From Rhizobiaceae bacterium (lineage in GTDB: Bacteria > Pseudomonadota > Alphaproteobacteria > Rhizobiales > Rhizobiaceae): a stretch of 64,000 nt of DNA. Positions 17,140-26,631 of the stretch are shown one piece after another (position 1 is the first letter of the stretch; each line of letters starts with the position of its first letter). Position numbers and translations under genes: made by a program. The notes below the pieces were generated by a model, which saw only the letters and a list, made by a program, of their open reading frames with translations, was not told where the DNA came from and made no database searches. The stretch lies in contig JANQKQ010000009.1 in the NCBI GenBank assembly GCA_028281105.1, forward strand, positions 51,571 through 115,570. The letters are read 5' to 3'.

Positions 17140-18024
17140 TCAGACCGTCGCTTTCTGGACGGCGCGCCCGAACAGGCCGGTCGGTCTGATCATGATAACC
17201 AGCAGCAGAATTCCGTAGGTGATTGAAACCTGCCAGGCCGTCGGCAGCACGAACACGCTGAGATTCTCGACAATCCCGATGATGAATCCCGCCACGGCCG
17301 CCCCCAGCGGGCTGTCCACCCCGCCCAGAAACATCGCCATCGCGCCGGTGAGAACCGCTGTGATCCCTACCGTCGGCGAAACGCCGGAGCCGCCCGAGAT
17401 GAGCAGGAGCGCCGCTACGGGAAGGATGGCGGAGCCGATGGCGAAAGCGTACAGCTTGATGCGCGACACCGAGATTCCGTTGATCTCCAGAAGCTCCGGA
17501 TTGGTGATTGCCGCACGAAATTCGCGCCCCGCCATGGTGCGGTAGAGCATCAGCGCGAGAAGCCCGGTGATGGCCAAGGCGACCATCGGCGCGATGATTT
17601 GAATGGGCATGATCACGACGCCCGAAACCAGCCAGGGGGTCTGCGGATCGATGCGAAGGCTGAGGCCTGACGGCCCGAAGACCAGGTCCATGCTGTTTTC
17701 GATGACGACGAAAAGCCCCAGCGAGGCCATCACCACCACCATGTGCGAAACGCCGCGGTTGACCAAGGGCCGGTACAACAGCCGCTCACACCCTGCCCCG
17801 GCAGCCGAAGTGAGCGCGATCGCCAGCACAAGGGCGGCCCACAGCGGCAGGGCAAGGATCACGTTGAAGGAATAAAGGGCATAGCCGGCGAGAACGTAGA
17901 TGCCGCCCTGGGCAAAGTGCCAGACCTTCGTGGGCGCAAAGATCAGTGCGAAGCTGAGGCCGTATAGCGCATATACGGCCCCAACATAAACGCCGTTGAT
18001 CAACAGCTGAAAGAATAGCTCCAT
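17140..18024 (-). CDS. Branched-chain-type ABC importer 1, permease LivH-like
   Basis: 294 residues, about eight spans. The N-terminal LINGVYVGAVYALYGLSFALIF and the C-terminal GGVDSPLGAAVAGFIIGIVENL are the standard LivH stretches. It follows the binding-protein gene by 14 bases. Confidence 0.9.
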   Translation of the reverse strand: MELFFQLLINGVYVGAVYALYGLSFALIFAPTKVWHFAQGGIYVLAGYALYSFNVILALPLWAALVLAIALTSAAGAGCERLLYRPLVNRGVSHMVVVMASLGLFVVIENSMDLVFGPSGLSLRIDPQTPWLVSGVVIMPIQIIAPMVALAITGLLALMLYRTMAGREFRAAITNPELLEINGISVSRIKLYAFAIGSAILPVAALLLISGGSGVSPTVGITAVLTGAMAMFLGGVDSPLGAAVAGFIIGIVENLSVFVLPTAWQVSITYGILLLVIMIRPTGLFGRAVQKATV

Positions 18025-18038
18025 CGCCGTTTCAGACG

Positions 18039-19169
18039 CTATTGAGGATCGATCACTTTGCGCAAGGCGAACGCGCCATCGCGAATCTCCTTGATCGCGA
18101 TTGCCTTGACGACCGTGCCGTCGTCCCGGAACACCGTGTCGCCGGTGATCACCGGAAACGTGCGTATGTCCAGAATCTTGTCGCGAAGCGCGGTTCCGGC
18201 TTCACCGCCCGTCTTGGACAGCGCGCGCGCAAGGATGGTCATCGCGTCATAGGTGTACGTGATATACGGGCTGACCGGCTCGCCGCCATATCTTTCCATA
18301 TATTCGCCCACGAACATCCTGACCTGCTCCGCGTCGCTCTTGGGATCGAAATAGGTGGTCGAATAGACGATGCCGTTAGCCGCGTCGCCGGCCGCGTCGA
18401 GCAGTTCCTGGCTCTCGATTCCTGCATAGCTGACGATGTTCACGTCGGGGATGATCTGGCGCGCCTGCTTGACGGCGAATGGAAGTTCGGCGGGCGTGCC
18501 CACCAGATACACGCTGTCGGGCTTGGCCGCGCTGAGCTTGGCAAGCTGGACCCCGAAATTGGAATCGTTCTGGTTGAACGCCTCCTGCGCCACGACCTCG
18601 CCGCCGGCCGCCTTGAACTTGTCGACGAATTCGGCCTGGGTGAACTTGCCGGTGTCGTTGTTGACATACATCACGCCCAGTTTCCTCAGCCCCAGTTCGT
18701 CATGGGCGTATTTCGCCATGACGCCGATATCGACGTCGGAAAGCTGCAACGCGTGGAACACGTTCCGGCCGATTCCGGCAACGGCGGGCGATTGCGCGCC
18801 GATGTTGAACAGGATGATGTCCTGCTGATCGGCGAGCGGGGCGACCGCCTGCAACGGCGAACTGCCGCCGACCAGAATGATGCTGGCGCCGTCCACGCTG
18901 ACCAGCTTGTTGAAGGCCTCGACGGTCTTCTGGGCGTTCCACTGGGTGTCTTCGGCGACCAGCTTGAATGTGGTCTCCTCGCCCTGCGCGTTGATCCTCT
19001 CAATCGCGGTTTCGGCGCCCTGGACCATCCATTGGCCGATCTGCGCACCGCCGCCGGACAAGCCGGCCACAAGGCCCACGGTTATCTCCGCGGCGCTGGC
19101 GACGGTCGAACCGACCGCCACGGTCCCGGCAATCAAAGTGGATGCCAACAGCTTTGTGATCGTCTTCAT
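18039..19169 (-). CDS. Branched-chain-type ABC importer 1, periplasmic binding protein
   Basis: 376 residues from ATG 19169, with GGAGGAAGC upstream; a longer frame starts at a TTG without support. A Sec signal peptide runs to about residue 26 (ASAAE). The mature protein begins ITVGLVAGLSGGGAQIGQWM, a type I periplasmic fold of the Leu/Ile/Val class. It determines the substrate of importer 1, which cannot be read from sequence. Confidence 0.9.
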   Translation of the reverse strand: MKTITKLLASTLIAGTVAVGSTVASAAEITVGLVAGLSGGGAQIGQWMVQGAETAIERINAQGEETTFKLVAEDTQWNAQKTVEAFNKLVSVDGASIILVGGSSPLQAVAPLADQQDIILFNIGAQSPAVAGIGRNVFHALQLSDVDIGVMAKYAHDELGLRKLGVMYVNNDTGKFTQAEFVDKFKAAGGEVVAQEAFNQNDSNFGVQLAKLSAAKPDSVYLVGTPAELPFAVKQARQIIPDVNIVSYAGIESQELLDAAGDAANGIVYSTTYFDPKSDAEQVRMFVGEYMERYGGEPVSPYITYTYDAMTILARALSKTGGEAGTALRDKILDIRTFPVITGDTVFRDDGTVVKAIAIKEIRDGAFALRKVIDPQ

Positions 19170-19230
19170 AGTGCTTCCTCCCATCAAGGCCAGGGCTTAC
19201 CCGCCCGGGCAATTCCAATCCCGCCATCCC

Positions 19231-20058
19231 TCAATCGGCGCCGACGGCAGTCTGCTCCGCGGACGCGGGCGCCTGCGAAACGCTTCGTATGTTGAGATTT
19301 CCATACGGGTAGACTTCGCTGCCGATCTTCTGGGACAGGGTGCGCGCCGACCTGTGCATCATCTCCACAAGATCGGGCTCGCTGTCCGCATCGACAACGT
19401 GAGTGGGAAACGCAATCGTCAGTGAAGCCGCCAATACGCCGCCCTGCCCAAAGATCGGCACGCTCAACGTCGAAAGGCCGCGCGCGGTTTCTCCGTAGTT
19501 CCGCGCAAACCCCTTTGCATGCGCTTCGCGCAACATCGCTTTCAGTTCGTCGGGATCCTGCACGGTTTTTGCGGTAAGGGCGGGCATGCCGCGTTGGCTG
19601 ACGATGTGGTCGATCTCCGCCTCGTCGGCCTCGGCGAGAAAGATCCTGGCCGCAGATGACGCATGCAGGGGCATCCACTGGCCCACGCGCCAGCCCGTGT
19701 CGATGAAATGCGGCCCCTCGATCCCCAGCATGTAGAGAACATCGTAATCGACGCGGATACACAGCCGCGTGCTGTGGCCGCTGCGCTCGGTCAACTCACG
19801 CATCACGGGAAGGGCCGCCCGCGTCAGCGGGTTGCGGTTGACGAAGCGCGAACCCAGCGCGAATGCGCGCGGTCCCACATTGTAGCGCTGGGTCGCGTCG
19901 TCCTTCTCAAGGAAGCCGTTCTTGCGGAACGTGAGCAGGATCTTCGAGACTTGGCTCTTCGGCATCCCGGTCTTTGCCGACAATTCGCTTACGCTGATTT
20001 CGGCTTCTTCTCCGGTGAACTGCGAAAGCAGCTTCAAGGCGGCATCGAGTGATTTCAC
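19231..20058 (-). CDS. IclR family transcriptional regulator
   Basis: 275 residues from a GTG preceded by GGGAG. An N-terminal winged helix-turn-helix (ISVSELSAKTGMPKSQVSKIL, about residues 21-41) is followed by an IclR effector domain (about 75-250) with HSTRLCIRVDYDVLYM and ARGLSTLSVPIFGQGG. It lies inside the importer 1 operon. IclR proteins bind palindromes built on GTTTC/GAAAC halves, and two such elements (22548-22579 and 31658-31689) sit before the two island operons, so this is their likely regulator. The effector is probably the imported acid or a breakdown product. Confidence 0.88.
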   Translation of the reverse strand: MKSLDAALKLLSQFTGEEAEISVSELSAKTGMPKSQVSKILLTFRKNGFLEKDDATQRYNVGPRAFALGSRFVNRNPLTRAALPVMRELTERSGHSTRLCIRVDYDVLYMLGIEGPHFIDTGWRVGQWMPLHASSAARIFLAEADEAEIDHIVSQRGMPALTAKTVQDPDELKAMLREAHAKGFARNYGETARGLSTLSVPIFGQGGVLAASLTIAFPTHVVDADSEPDLVEMMHRSARTLSQKIGSEVYPYGNLNIRSVSQAPASAEQTAVGAD

Positions 20059-20082
20059 CTTATGACTCCCTATCGAAAGCGG

Positions 20083-21225
20083 TCATGTTTTCTCCTTCAT
20101 GGGAAGCTCGACGGTGGCCTGCCCGACCGCCGTGGTTTGGCCGAGCTGGTTTCTCGCCGTCAGGTCGAGTTCGACCAGACCCTTTCCATGCTCGACCCGC
20201 TTCGCGACGACCCTCGCCCCGAAAGTGCTGGTGTCGCCAAAAATGACCGGCAGTTTCAGTCTCGCGCTCATGAAGCGGACACGACCGTCGTCTCCGATCC
20301 AGTTCGTGACCGGCGTCGTCATCATGCCGATGCGCTGGGGACCATTGTCGTAGGGCCCCGGCATGCCGATCTCGCTTTGCGCGATGACGCCGTCCTGGTG
20401 TCCGATCGACGGGCTGACGGCCGCGCCGTAGTAGCTGGGATCATAGTTGTTGGGCAGGATCTGTGGGGCGGTCCGCGCCAGGTGACGATATTTCCATCTG
20501 AGCTTGGTGGACTTATAGCCGGATGTACCCACGGCGCCGGCATAGTAGCAGGTCATGTCCAGCCGGTTGAGCGGACCGCGGACGGTCTCGGGAATTTCGG
20601 TTCCCTCGGCAACATCCTCGAAATAGAGCCGCTCGCGACCCCGTAGGAATTCCCTTACGTTGGCTTCTTCGATGGCTTCGAGTTCCTCAATCGTGTAGGC
20701 GTGCTCTTCGCGCGCCGGATAACGCAATCCATCTTGCGCCGATTGGCGCGGAATGCGGAAACAGTGCGACATGACCTCTGCCACGCATCTGCTGTGTTGG
20801 TTTTCGTAGGCAACCTTGCCGGTCTGAACGATCATCCTGCTGACGGACTTTCCTTCGACCTCGCGCGCATCGGCCAGCGTGGCGGTCGCCTTCAACAAGT
20901 CGTTGCGGCGAACGGGTTCGTGGAACACCCAGTCCGCTCCGGAATAGACCCACTGGATGTCAGGAAGGCCGGGCGCCACGACAGCATCGAATACGCCGTA
21001 CAAAAAAGTGGGCGGAGCGATGATTCCGCCCCAGCTGGATCCGGCCGCGTAGTCGGGATCGCAATAGAGCGGATTGTCGTCGCCGATGCCCCAGGCATAG
21101 TGCCGGATAGCATCTCTTGTGGCCTCGTGATTCCATTGCTCGATGTTGAATTGCTCGCCAATCCTCGCTTTCGCTTCGGCAAGCGCATCCGTTCCCAGGC
21201 TCGGAGATCGCAGCGCGCTGGTCAC
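20083..21225 (-). CDS. MaoC-like double-hotdog acyl-CoA dehydratase
   Basis: 380 residues from GTG 21225, which has GGGAG upstream; the open frame runs further but would overlap the alcohol dehydrogenase. Two hotdog halves are visible: residues ~1-180 (FNIEQWNHEATRDAIRHYAWGIGDDNPLY, then GGIIAPPTFLYGVFD) and ~200-380 (RLYFEDVAEGTEIPETVRGPLNRLDM, then GARVVAKRVEHGKGLVELD). This is the FAS1-like/MaoC dehydratase family, which hydrates or dehydrates unusual acyl-CoAs. It is flanked by the Fe-ADH and the IclR regulator in one operon. Confidence 0.85.
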   Translation of the reverse strand: MTSALRSPSLGTDALAEAKARIGEQFNIEQWNHEATRDAIRHYAWGIGDDNPLYCDPDYAAGSSWGGIIAPPTFLYGVFDAVVAPGLPDIQWVYSGADWVFHEPVRRNDLLKATATLADAREVEGKSVSRMIVQTGKVAYENQHSRCVAEVMSHCFRIPRQSAQDGLRYPAREEHAYTIEELEAIEEANVREFLRGRERLYFEDVAEGTEIPETVRGPLNRLDMTCYYAGAVGTSGYKSTKLRWKYRHLARTAPQILPNNYDPSYYGAAVSPSIGHQDGVIAQSEIGMPGPYDNGPQRIGMMTTPVTNWIGDDGRVRFMSARLKLPVIFGDTSTFGARVVAKRVEHGKGLVELDLTARNQLGQTTAVGQATVELPMKEKT

Positions 21226-21274
21226 GGCAGCAACTCCCGCCGGACCTTCTTCGACTCTTGCGGCCGTCCGAACA

Positions 21275-22498
21275 TCACCACGCCTCCTCCAGAAGCTGTT
21301 CGACCTGTCGGGCAGACGCGGTTTTCCTCGGATTGAAGAAGAGCCCCCTGTCGCCCATGGTCTGTTCGGCAATTTCCGGCAGGAGCGCCTTGTCCAATCC
21401 TGTGTCGCGAAGTCGACGAGGTACCTTCGCCCGCTCCTGGAGGCGGCAAACTGCATCGATTCCCGCATCCGCGGCTTCCCGCGGTGCCATTGTGCGCGTA
21501 TCGACGCCCATGGCCTCGGCCAATTTGCCCAGTTGCTTGGCGGCAACCTCCCGATTGTAGCGAAGCGCATGCGGCAGCATGATCGAATTGGCGGTGCCGT
21601 GAGACAGGCTGCCATGGGCCCCCAGACAATGGCAGACCGCATGGTGGATGCCGACACGCGCGTTCGAGATCACGAGCCCGGAAATATGCGCGCCGGCCAG
21701 CACGCCCGAGCGGTGATCGACGGTGGACGGCTCCGCGACCATGGCTGGGATCGACTCGTTTAAGATTCCGATGCCCTGAAGCGCCAATCCCTCGGAAATC
21801 GGATTGCGCAGCCTTGAATACAGACCCTCGGCGCAATGCGCGAAGGCGTTCATCGCGGTCGATGCCATCAGGCTTGCCGGCACGTGAACGTTGGCCGTGG
21901 GATCAAGTATGATTAATCGCGTTGCCAGTTTCACATCCCAGAACAGAAGCTTTCGGCCCGCATCGTTGCGAATGCCCAGGCCGGGCGTCACCTCTGCCGC
22001 TGAGGCGGTCGTGGGAACGGCAATAACCGGCAATTTCGGTTGGTGAAGTTCTTTGGGATAGAACTTGTCCGGCGGGATGAAAGTCGAGGCGTGCTCGCTA
22101 ATATCACCGCCCTCCGCCAATACGATCGCGATCGCCTTCGCGGTATCCGACGCGCTGCCGCCGCCAACCGCGACCAGCCCGTCGATCGAAGCCCGTCGCG
22201 CACTATCCGCCCCAGCCATTACGAGCTCCGTTCCCGAGTGCTCGACCACCTGGTCATAGCTATCGGCGACGAGATCGCCGAGCGCGTCGCGAACCAACGA
22301 GTAGACCGCGCTCTTGCGGGTGTTCGCGCCGCAGACGAGCAGCAGGCGTTCGAGACCGATCGCGCGAATCGCCGCCGGCATCTGCGCGATCGCGCCCGGC
22401 TTCAGGATCACGGTTTGCGCCGGGCTGGTGTAGTCGATCCAGTGCGAGGGCATGACGTCGGGAAGTGCCATTTCGCTGGATGGTTTTCCCTTTTCCAT
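21275..22498 (-). CDS. Iron-containing alcohol dehydrogenase / maleylacetate-reductase-like
   Basis: 407 residues. The nucleotide site is DGLVAVGGGSASDTAKAIA. Metal ligands lie in LIILDPTANV (Asp), AMNAFAHCAEGLY (His) and GIHHAVCHCLGAHG (His residues), the class III Fe-dependent fold. I chose ATG 22498 (MEKGKPSSEM) over ATG 22534 because it puts the start 50 bp from the IclR-like element, as in the other island operon (54 bp). It heads the operon Fe-ADH, MaoC, IclR, importer 1. Confidence 0.85.
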   Translation of the reverse strand: MEKGKPSSEMALPDVMPSHWIDYTSPAQTVILKPGAIAQMPAAIRAIGLERLLLVCGANTRKSAVYSLVRDALGDLVADSYDQVVEHSGTELVMAGADSARRASIDGLVAVGGGSASDTAKAIAIVLAEGGDISEHASTFIPPDKFYPKELHQPKLPVIAVPTTASAAEVTPGLGIRNDAGRKLLFWDVKLATRLIILDPTANVHVPASLMASTAMNAFAHCAEGLYSRLRNPISEGLALQGIGILNESIPAMVAEPSTVDHRSGVLAGAHISGLVISNARVGIHHAVCHCLGAHGSLSHGTANSIMLPHALRYNREVAAKQLGKLAEAMGVDTRTMAPREAADAGIDAVCRLQERAKVPRRLRDTGLDKALLPEIAEQTMGDRGLFFNPRKTASARQVEQLLEEAW

Positions 22499-22547
22499 GG
22501 GTCGTACCTGTTTGCGATCGCGGATAGACAGCATCTACGCACAATAC

Positions 22548-22579
22548 AACATAGTTTCGAATTAGGAAACAGCGTTTCA
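22548..22579 (-). promoter_or_regulatory. IclR-like operator, copy 1
   Basis: GTTTC-N7-GAAAC-N3-GTTTC, two overlapping inverted repeats of the IclR half-site. The 32-bp block shares 26 bases with 31658-31689, including the identical AACATAGTTTC. It lies between the end of one operon and the Fe-ADH start. Confidence 0.6.
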
Positions 22580-22583
22580 ACAA

Positions 22584-23675
22584 CTAAGATGCGAGATGAC
22601 GGAGCTTTTCCCGGTCCAGGGTAATGCCGAGGCCGGGACCCGTCGGCACGGACAGATTGCCTCCTTCGATTTGAAGCGGCTGCGCTACTGGCGTGTCAGC
22701 GAGGTTGAGGTGAAAGCACAGTTCCGCGGGCAACGAACGGGTCTCGGCGAACGCGGCGCAAAAATGAGCTCCGGCTGCAACGCCGATGGCGCTGTCACCC
22801 TGGCTGCCGACCAGCGTGCGAACGCGATTGGCCGCGGCCAATGCGAGTATGCGCCGCGAGTTGCGATAGCCGGTACGGGCCACTTTGATGCTCACCAAGT
22901 CGATGGCTTCATCTTCGATCTCGCGGGCAACCTCGAAGACCGTGCGGCAACTTTCGTCTCCCAGGACAGGAATGCGAGCTTTTGCCGCCACGCGGCGGCG
23001 GCCGATCCGGTCGTCGGCGTGACAAGGCTCCTCGGCCCAAGCGATGCCAAAGTCGGCGGCAACGGACAGGAGCTCGATCGCCTCGGCGGCTCGCAGGGAC
23101 TGATTGCAATCGATATACAGGAGCGCTTCAGCCTGACGCTTGCGGACTGCGGCGAACATCTGCTCATCGCCGCGCCGGTCCATGCCCACCTTCAGCTTGA
23201 ACGCGGCAATGCCGTATTGCTCATGCATGGCGTCGACCTCGTCGGCCATCGCGTCGGGCGTGCCGCTTCCGCAAACGTAGGTGACGCGGAGCGGTTGCGG
23301 CAAGCCACCCAGCAAGGTCGCAAGGGGCAGGCCCGTTACCTGTCCGGCGATATCGTGCAATGCCAGGTCGAGTGCGCCCTTGGCCGTATTGTTGTGTTCG
23401 ACAGCGTCCGCTTTCGTCCAAAACCCCTCGACGTCGAACGGATCGCCTCCAATCAGAAGCGGCGCGAACCAGTCCTCAATCGCGGCAACGATGCTCTTTT
23501 GCGATTCACCGTAGAAGAAGGGGCGAGAAGGCGCTTCGGCGATTCCCGTTATTCCCTCGTCTGTGGCGATTTCGACGAGCACATGATCGGTTGTCGCCAG
23601 CGTTCCGCGAGCAAACTTGATCGGGTTGGCAAGTGGGATCGAAAACGGGGTGCACATCAGCTTCGTTATCTTCAT
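22584..23675 (-). CDS. Enolase-superfamily enzyme, muconate cycloisomerase subgroup (1)
   Basis: 363 residues, capping domain plus TIM barrel. Lysine pair KLKVG (about 160), metal ligands in LLYIDCNQS (Asp), AWAEEPC (Glu) and VLGDESC (Asp), and the second-face lysine in LVSIKVARTG mark the muconate-lactonising subgroup, which includes cycloisomerases, dipeptide epimerases and OSB synthases. All catalytic residues are present. It is the last gene of the operon that starts at 31604. Its closest relative here is the enzyme at 30504. The reaction is not decidable from sequence. Confidence 0.87.
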   Translation of the reverse strand: MKITKLMCTPFSIPLANPIKFARGTLATTDHVLVEIATDEGITGIAEAPSRPFFYGESQKSIVAAIEDWFAPLLIGGDPFDVEGFWTKADAVEHNNTAKGALDLALHDIAGQVTGLPLATLLGGLPQPLRVTYVCGSGTPDAMADEVDAMHEQYGIAAFKLKVGMDRRGDEQMFAAVRKRQAEALLYIDCNQSLRAAEAIELLSVAADFGIAWAEEPCHADDRIGRRRVAAKARIPVLGDESCRTVFEVAREIEDEAIDLVSIKVARTGYRNSRRILALAAANRVRTLVGSQGDSAIGVAAGAHFCAAFAETRSLPAELCFHLNLADTPVAQPLQIEGGNLSVPTGPGLGITLDREKLRHLAS

Positions 23676-23708
23676 TCAGCCCTCCTTCCCGCCGCACATG
23701 CGTTGTCG

Positions 23709-24794
23709 CTAGGTCGCCCGCTGTTGCGCCTCTATCGTTGCCCGATTGAAGCACAGTCCCAGACCAGGCTTGTCCGGGGGGCGAATGGTTCCGTTGGTGA
23801 TTTCAATCGGATCTTCGAACAGCGCTTCCCACCACGGCACATATTCCAGAAATAGGGTATTAGGCGCCGCCGCCGCCAGATGCACGGAAATCTCGTGGAA
23901 CACATGCGAAACGACCGGCAGACAATGCGCATCGCAAAGCGATGCGATGCGGAGCCACTCGGTGATCCCGCCCGCCCGCTGCAGGTCGATCATCGGAATT
24001 TGAGCCGCGCCCGCCTTGATAAGCTGCAGGAACTCGCGTCGGCCGTAGTTGTTCTCGCCGGCGGCGATCGGGATATCGATGGCGTGCGCAAGAGATGCCA
24101 TCGCCTCGATCTCGTCGAAGGGAACCGGATCTTCGATATAGTAAATATCGAAAGGTTCCAGCATACGTGCCCGCGCGATCGCCTGGGAAGCCTCCCATCC
24201 CTGCACGACGTCGACCATCAGCCTGATGTCAGGGCCTATCGCATCTCGAACCGCCTTCACCCGCTCGACATCCTTGCGCGGCTCGGCGTTGCCGACCCGC
24301 ATCTTGATGGATCGGAAACCGCGTTCGACATAGCCGACGGCCTCCCGTTCGATTTGCGATATGGAATCGGAGAGAAACAATCCCCCGGCATAGATCGGTA
24401 CCGGGTCGTCCGATCCTCCCAGATATCGCCATGCCGGCTCGCCCACCGCGCGCGCGGCAATGTCGGTGATTGCCGTGTCCAGCGCCGAAAGCGCGAAAAA
24501 CCCGACGCCGCCCCGGCCGAGGAAATTCAGATCCTGCCACGCGCTGTCCCACAGCTTGTTTCGCTGTCGCGGGTCCCTGTCGCGGACCACCTCAAACAAA
24601 TCCCAAACCATCGCTTCAAGAACGACGGCTCGTCGGGCGCCCAAGGCCCACAGATACGAAACACCCTCCAGCCCGTCGGCAGTCCTCAGCGTGACAAGCA
24701 CATTTTCGACGGTGTCGATATGGTGGATCGGCGTGATGACCGCTTTGGGCAGCGGCAAGCTCACAATGGCCGTCTCCAGTTGCGTCAGTTTCAT
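23709..24794 (-). CDS. Enolase-superfamily enzyme, mandelate racemase subgroup (2)
   Basis: 361 residues. IKMRVG (K-x-R), VDVVQGW (Asp), IYYIEDP (Glu), IAAGENN (Glu), the dyad Asp in PMIDLQRAGG and the dyad His in VVSHVFHEISVHL align with mandelate racemase (SHLFQEISAHL in that enzyme, from memory). This family abstracts the alpha-proton of carboxylates; members are racemases or sugar-acid dehydratases. Its ATG overlaps the previous stop (ATGA), so it is coupled to the enzyme at 24791. Confidence 0.87.
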   Translation of the reverse strand: MKLTQLETAIVSLPLPKAVITPIHHIDTVENVLVTLRTADGLEGVSYLWALGARRAVVLEAMVWDLFEVVRDRDPRQRNKLWDSAWQDLNFLGRGGVGFFALSALDTAITDIAARAVGEPAWRYLGGSDDPVPIYAGGLFLSDSISQIEREAVGYVERGFRSIKMRVGNAEPRKDVERVKAVRDAIGPDIRLMVDVVQGWEASQAIARARMLEPFDIYYIEDPVPFDEIEAMASLAHAIDIPIAAGENNYGRREFLQLIKAGAAQIPMIDLQRAGGITEWLRIASLCDAHCLPVVSHVFHEISVHLAAAAPNTLFLEYVPWWEALFEDPIEITNGTIRPPDKPGLGLCFNRATIEAQQRAT

Positions 24795-25915
24795 CCTGCC
24801 CCCGCGATCCGGTGGTGTCTCACAAATTCCTTATCGACGGTCAGCCCCAGGCCGGGCCGATCGGGCGGCGAGGCAAGGCCTGAGCGAAGGTCCAACGGCT
24901 CCTCGAAGGGCCACGGCCACCAGGGAACATATTCCAAAGCCAACCCGTTTTGAGCCGCGCACATCAGGTGTACCTGCACCTCCGGTTGCACATGCGAGCC
25001 GATCGGAACACGCTGCAGCTCCGCCGCCGCCGCGATTTTTCTCCACGGCGTGATGCCGCCGACCCTTTGTACATTGGGCATGATGATATCCGCCGCGCCA
25101 CACGCCAGCATGCGTTCGAAGTCGGCAACGGCGAAATTCGTCTCGCCGGCGGCCACCGGCATGGCGACGGCAGCGCGCACCCGCGCCAGTTCCTCGATCC
25201 GGTCCGCGGACAGGGGTTCTTCCAGCCACCAGATATCGAACTGGGAAAGCCTGTCGGCCGATGCGACCGCCGTTTTCGCGGTCCAGGCCTGATTGGCATC
25301 CACCGCGATATCAACGTTGGGACCGAGCGCCTTGCGAATTGCAGCCAATCGTTTCCGGTCGGCGGCAATCGTGTTTGCGGCGATCTTGATTTTGACCGCG
25401 CCGAACCCCTCGCTCGCGAAAGCCACCAATTCGCCAACCAGTTCCGTGGTCGACAAGACCGTCGAACCGGCGCTTGCATAAGCTCGGATACGGTCGCGGG
25501 CACCGCCCAGCATCCGCCACAGGGGCAGTCCGGCGGCCTTCGCGCGAACATCCCACAGCGCGATGTCGACGATCCCGAGCGCGCTGGCGACAGGCCCGGC
25601 CTGGCCAACGAAGGCAAAGCCATCGAAGAGGTTCCGCCATACCGGTTCCGGCAGCGAGATCTCGACTCCGCGCAACTGCTCTTCGATCACCGCCAGCGCC
25701 GAGGCGATGATACGCGCATCGCCGGTTGAAAACGCAAAACCGGTCCCGGTCCCCTGATGGCCCTCCTTCGTCCTTACCTCCACCAGGATGACAACGACTT
25801 GGTCGAACTTGCGAATGGCCGCGCTGAAGGGTGGATCCAGCGCCACCGACAGAAGGGTCATCTCAAGCCCTTCGACCGTGCACCCACCCGTCGTTGCGGA
25901 AGGCTCGGACGTCAT
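24791..25915 (-). CDS. Enolase-superfamily enzyme, mandelate racemase subgroup (3), dyad Asp replaced
   Basis: 374 residues. VKIKIAA (K-x-K), IAVDANQAW (Asp), WWLEEPL (Glu), VAAGETN (Glu) and GSHVQPEVQVHL (His) are present. At the position of the His-partner Asp it reads IIMPNVQRVGG, with Asn instead of Asp, which should change the base strength of the dyad His. The C-terminus (ALEYVPWWPWPFEEPLDL) parallels enzyme 2, so the two are paralogues. The ATG overlaps the LivF-like stop in ATGA. Confidence 0.87.
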   Translation of the reverse strand: MTSEPSATTGGCTVEGLEMTLLSVALDPPFSAAIRKFDQVVVILVEVRTKEGHQGTGTGFAFSTGDARIIASALAVIEEQLRGVEISLPEPVWRNLFDGFAFVGQAGPVASALGIVDIALWDVRAKAAGLPLWRMLGGARDRIRAYASAGSTVLSTTELVGELVAFASEGFGAVKIKIAANTIAADRKRLAAIRKALGPNVDIAVDANQAWTAKTAVASADRLSQFDIWWLEEPLSADRIEELARVRAAVAMPVAAGETNFAVADFERMLACGAADIIMPNVQRVGGITPWRKIAAAAELQRVPIGSHVQPEVQVHLMCAAQNGLALEYVPWWPWPFEEPLDLRSGLASPPDRPGLGLTVDKEFVRHHRIAGAG

Positions 25916-26631
25916 TCCGCCGACTCCGAAATGCCAAGATAGCTTCGGCGGATCAGATCATTTTCCAGCAGGTTGGCGGCCTTGTCCTCGGCGACGATCT
26001 TTCCCGTTTCGAGCACATATCCATACGATGAGACGGCCAGTGCGACTTGGGTGTTCTGTTCGACGAGAAATATGGTCGTTCCGTTCTCGGTATTGATCCT
26101 CTCGATAATCTCGAAGATCTGATCGAGGACTTGCGGGGCAAGACCAAGCGACGGTTCGTCGAGCAGTAGCAGCCGCGGTTTGGCCATCAATGCCCGACCG
26201 ATAGCCAACATTTGCTGTTCGCCGCCGCTTAGCGTGTTTGCGATCTGAGACAATCTTTCCTTGAGAATGGGAAAATAGGTGACCACCTGATCGAAATCGG
26301 CATCAACCTCGTCATCGGCGCGCGTATAGGCACCCATCATGATATTCTCTCGAACGCTCATGTCCGGGAACAGGTCGCGCCTTTCGGGCACGTGCGAGAT
26401 ACCAAGGCGCACGATCTCGTGCCCACGCGCGCCGACTATCTCCCTGCCGTCGAATCGTATGGTCCCCGCGGCGGCTTTCAGAAGGCCGGAAATGGTGTTG
26501 AGCAGCGTGGTCTTTCCCGCGCCGTTTGCTCCCAGCATGCACACGGTGGCGCCGGGCTCCACGCGAAGGGTGACATCGGCGAGCGCGGTGATATTGCCAT
26601 GGCGCACGGACAGACGTTCGATCTCAAGCAT
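25912..26631 (-). CDS. Branched-chain-type ABC importer 2, ATPase LivF-like
   Basis: 239 residues with Walker A MLGANGAGKTTLLN, signature NTLSGGEQQMLAIGRALM and Walker B LLLLDEPSLGLAP. It overlaps the LivG-like gene by 8 bases upstream and the first enolase paralogue by 4 bases downstream. The importer and the enolases are therefore translated as one coupled unit, strong evidence that the imported compound is the enolase substrate. Confidence 0.9.
   Translation of the reverse strand: MLEIERLSVRHGNITALADVTLRVEPGATVCMLGANGAGKTTLLNTISGLLKAAAGTIRFDGREIVGARGHEIVRLGISHVPERRDLFPDMSVRENIMMGAYTRADDEVDADFDQVVTYFPILKERLSQIANTLSGGEQQMLAIGRALMAKPRLLLLDEPSLGLAPQVLDQIFEIIERINTENGTTIFLVEQNTQVALAVSSYGYVLETGKIVAEDKAANLLENDLIRRSYLGISESAE

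Noticed and set aside
21226..21657. N-terminal extension of the MaoC-like frame
   Set aside because: It overlaps the end of the Fe-ADH gene and shows no conserved residues; GTG 21225 with GGGAG is a better start.
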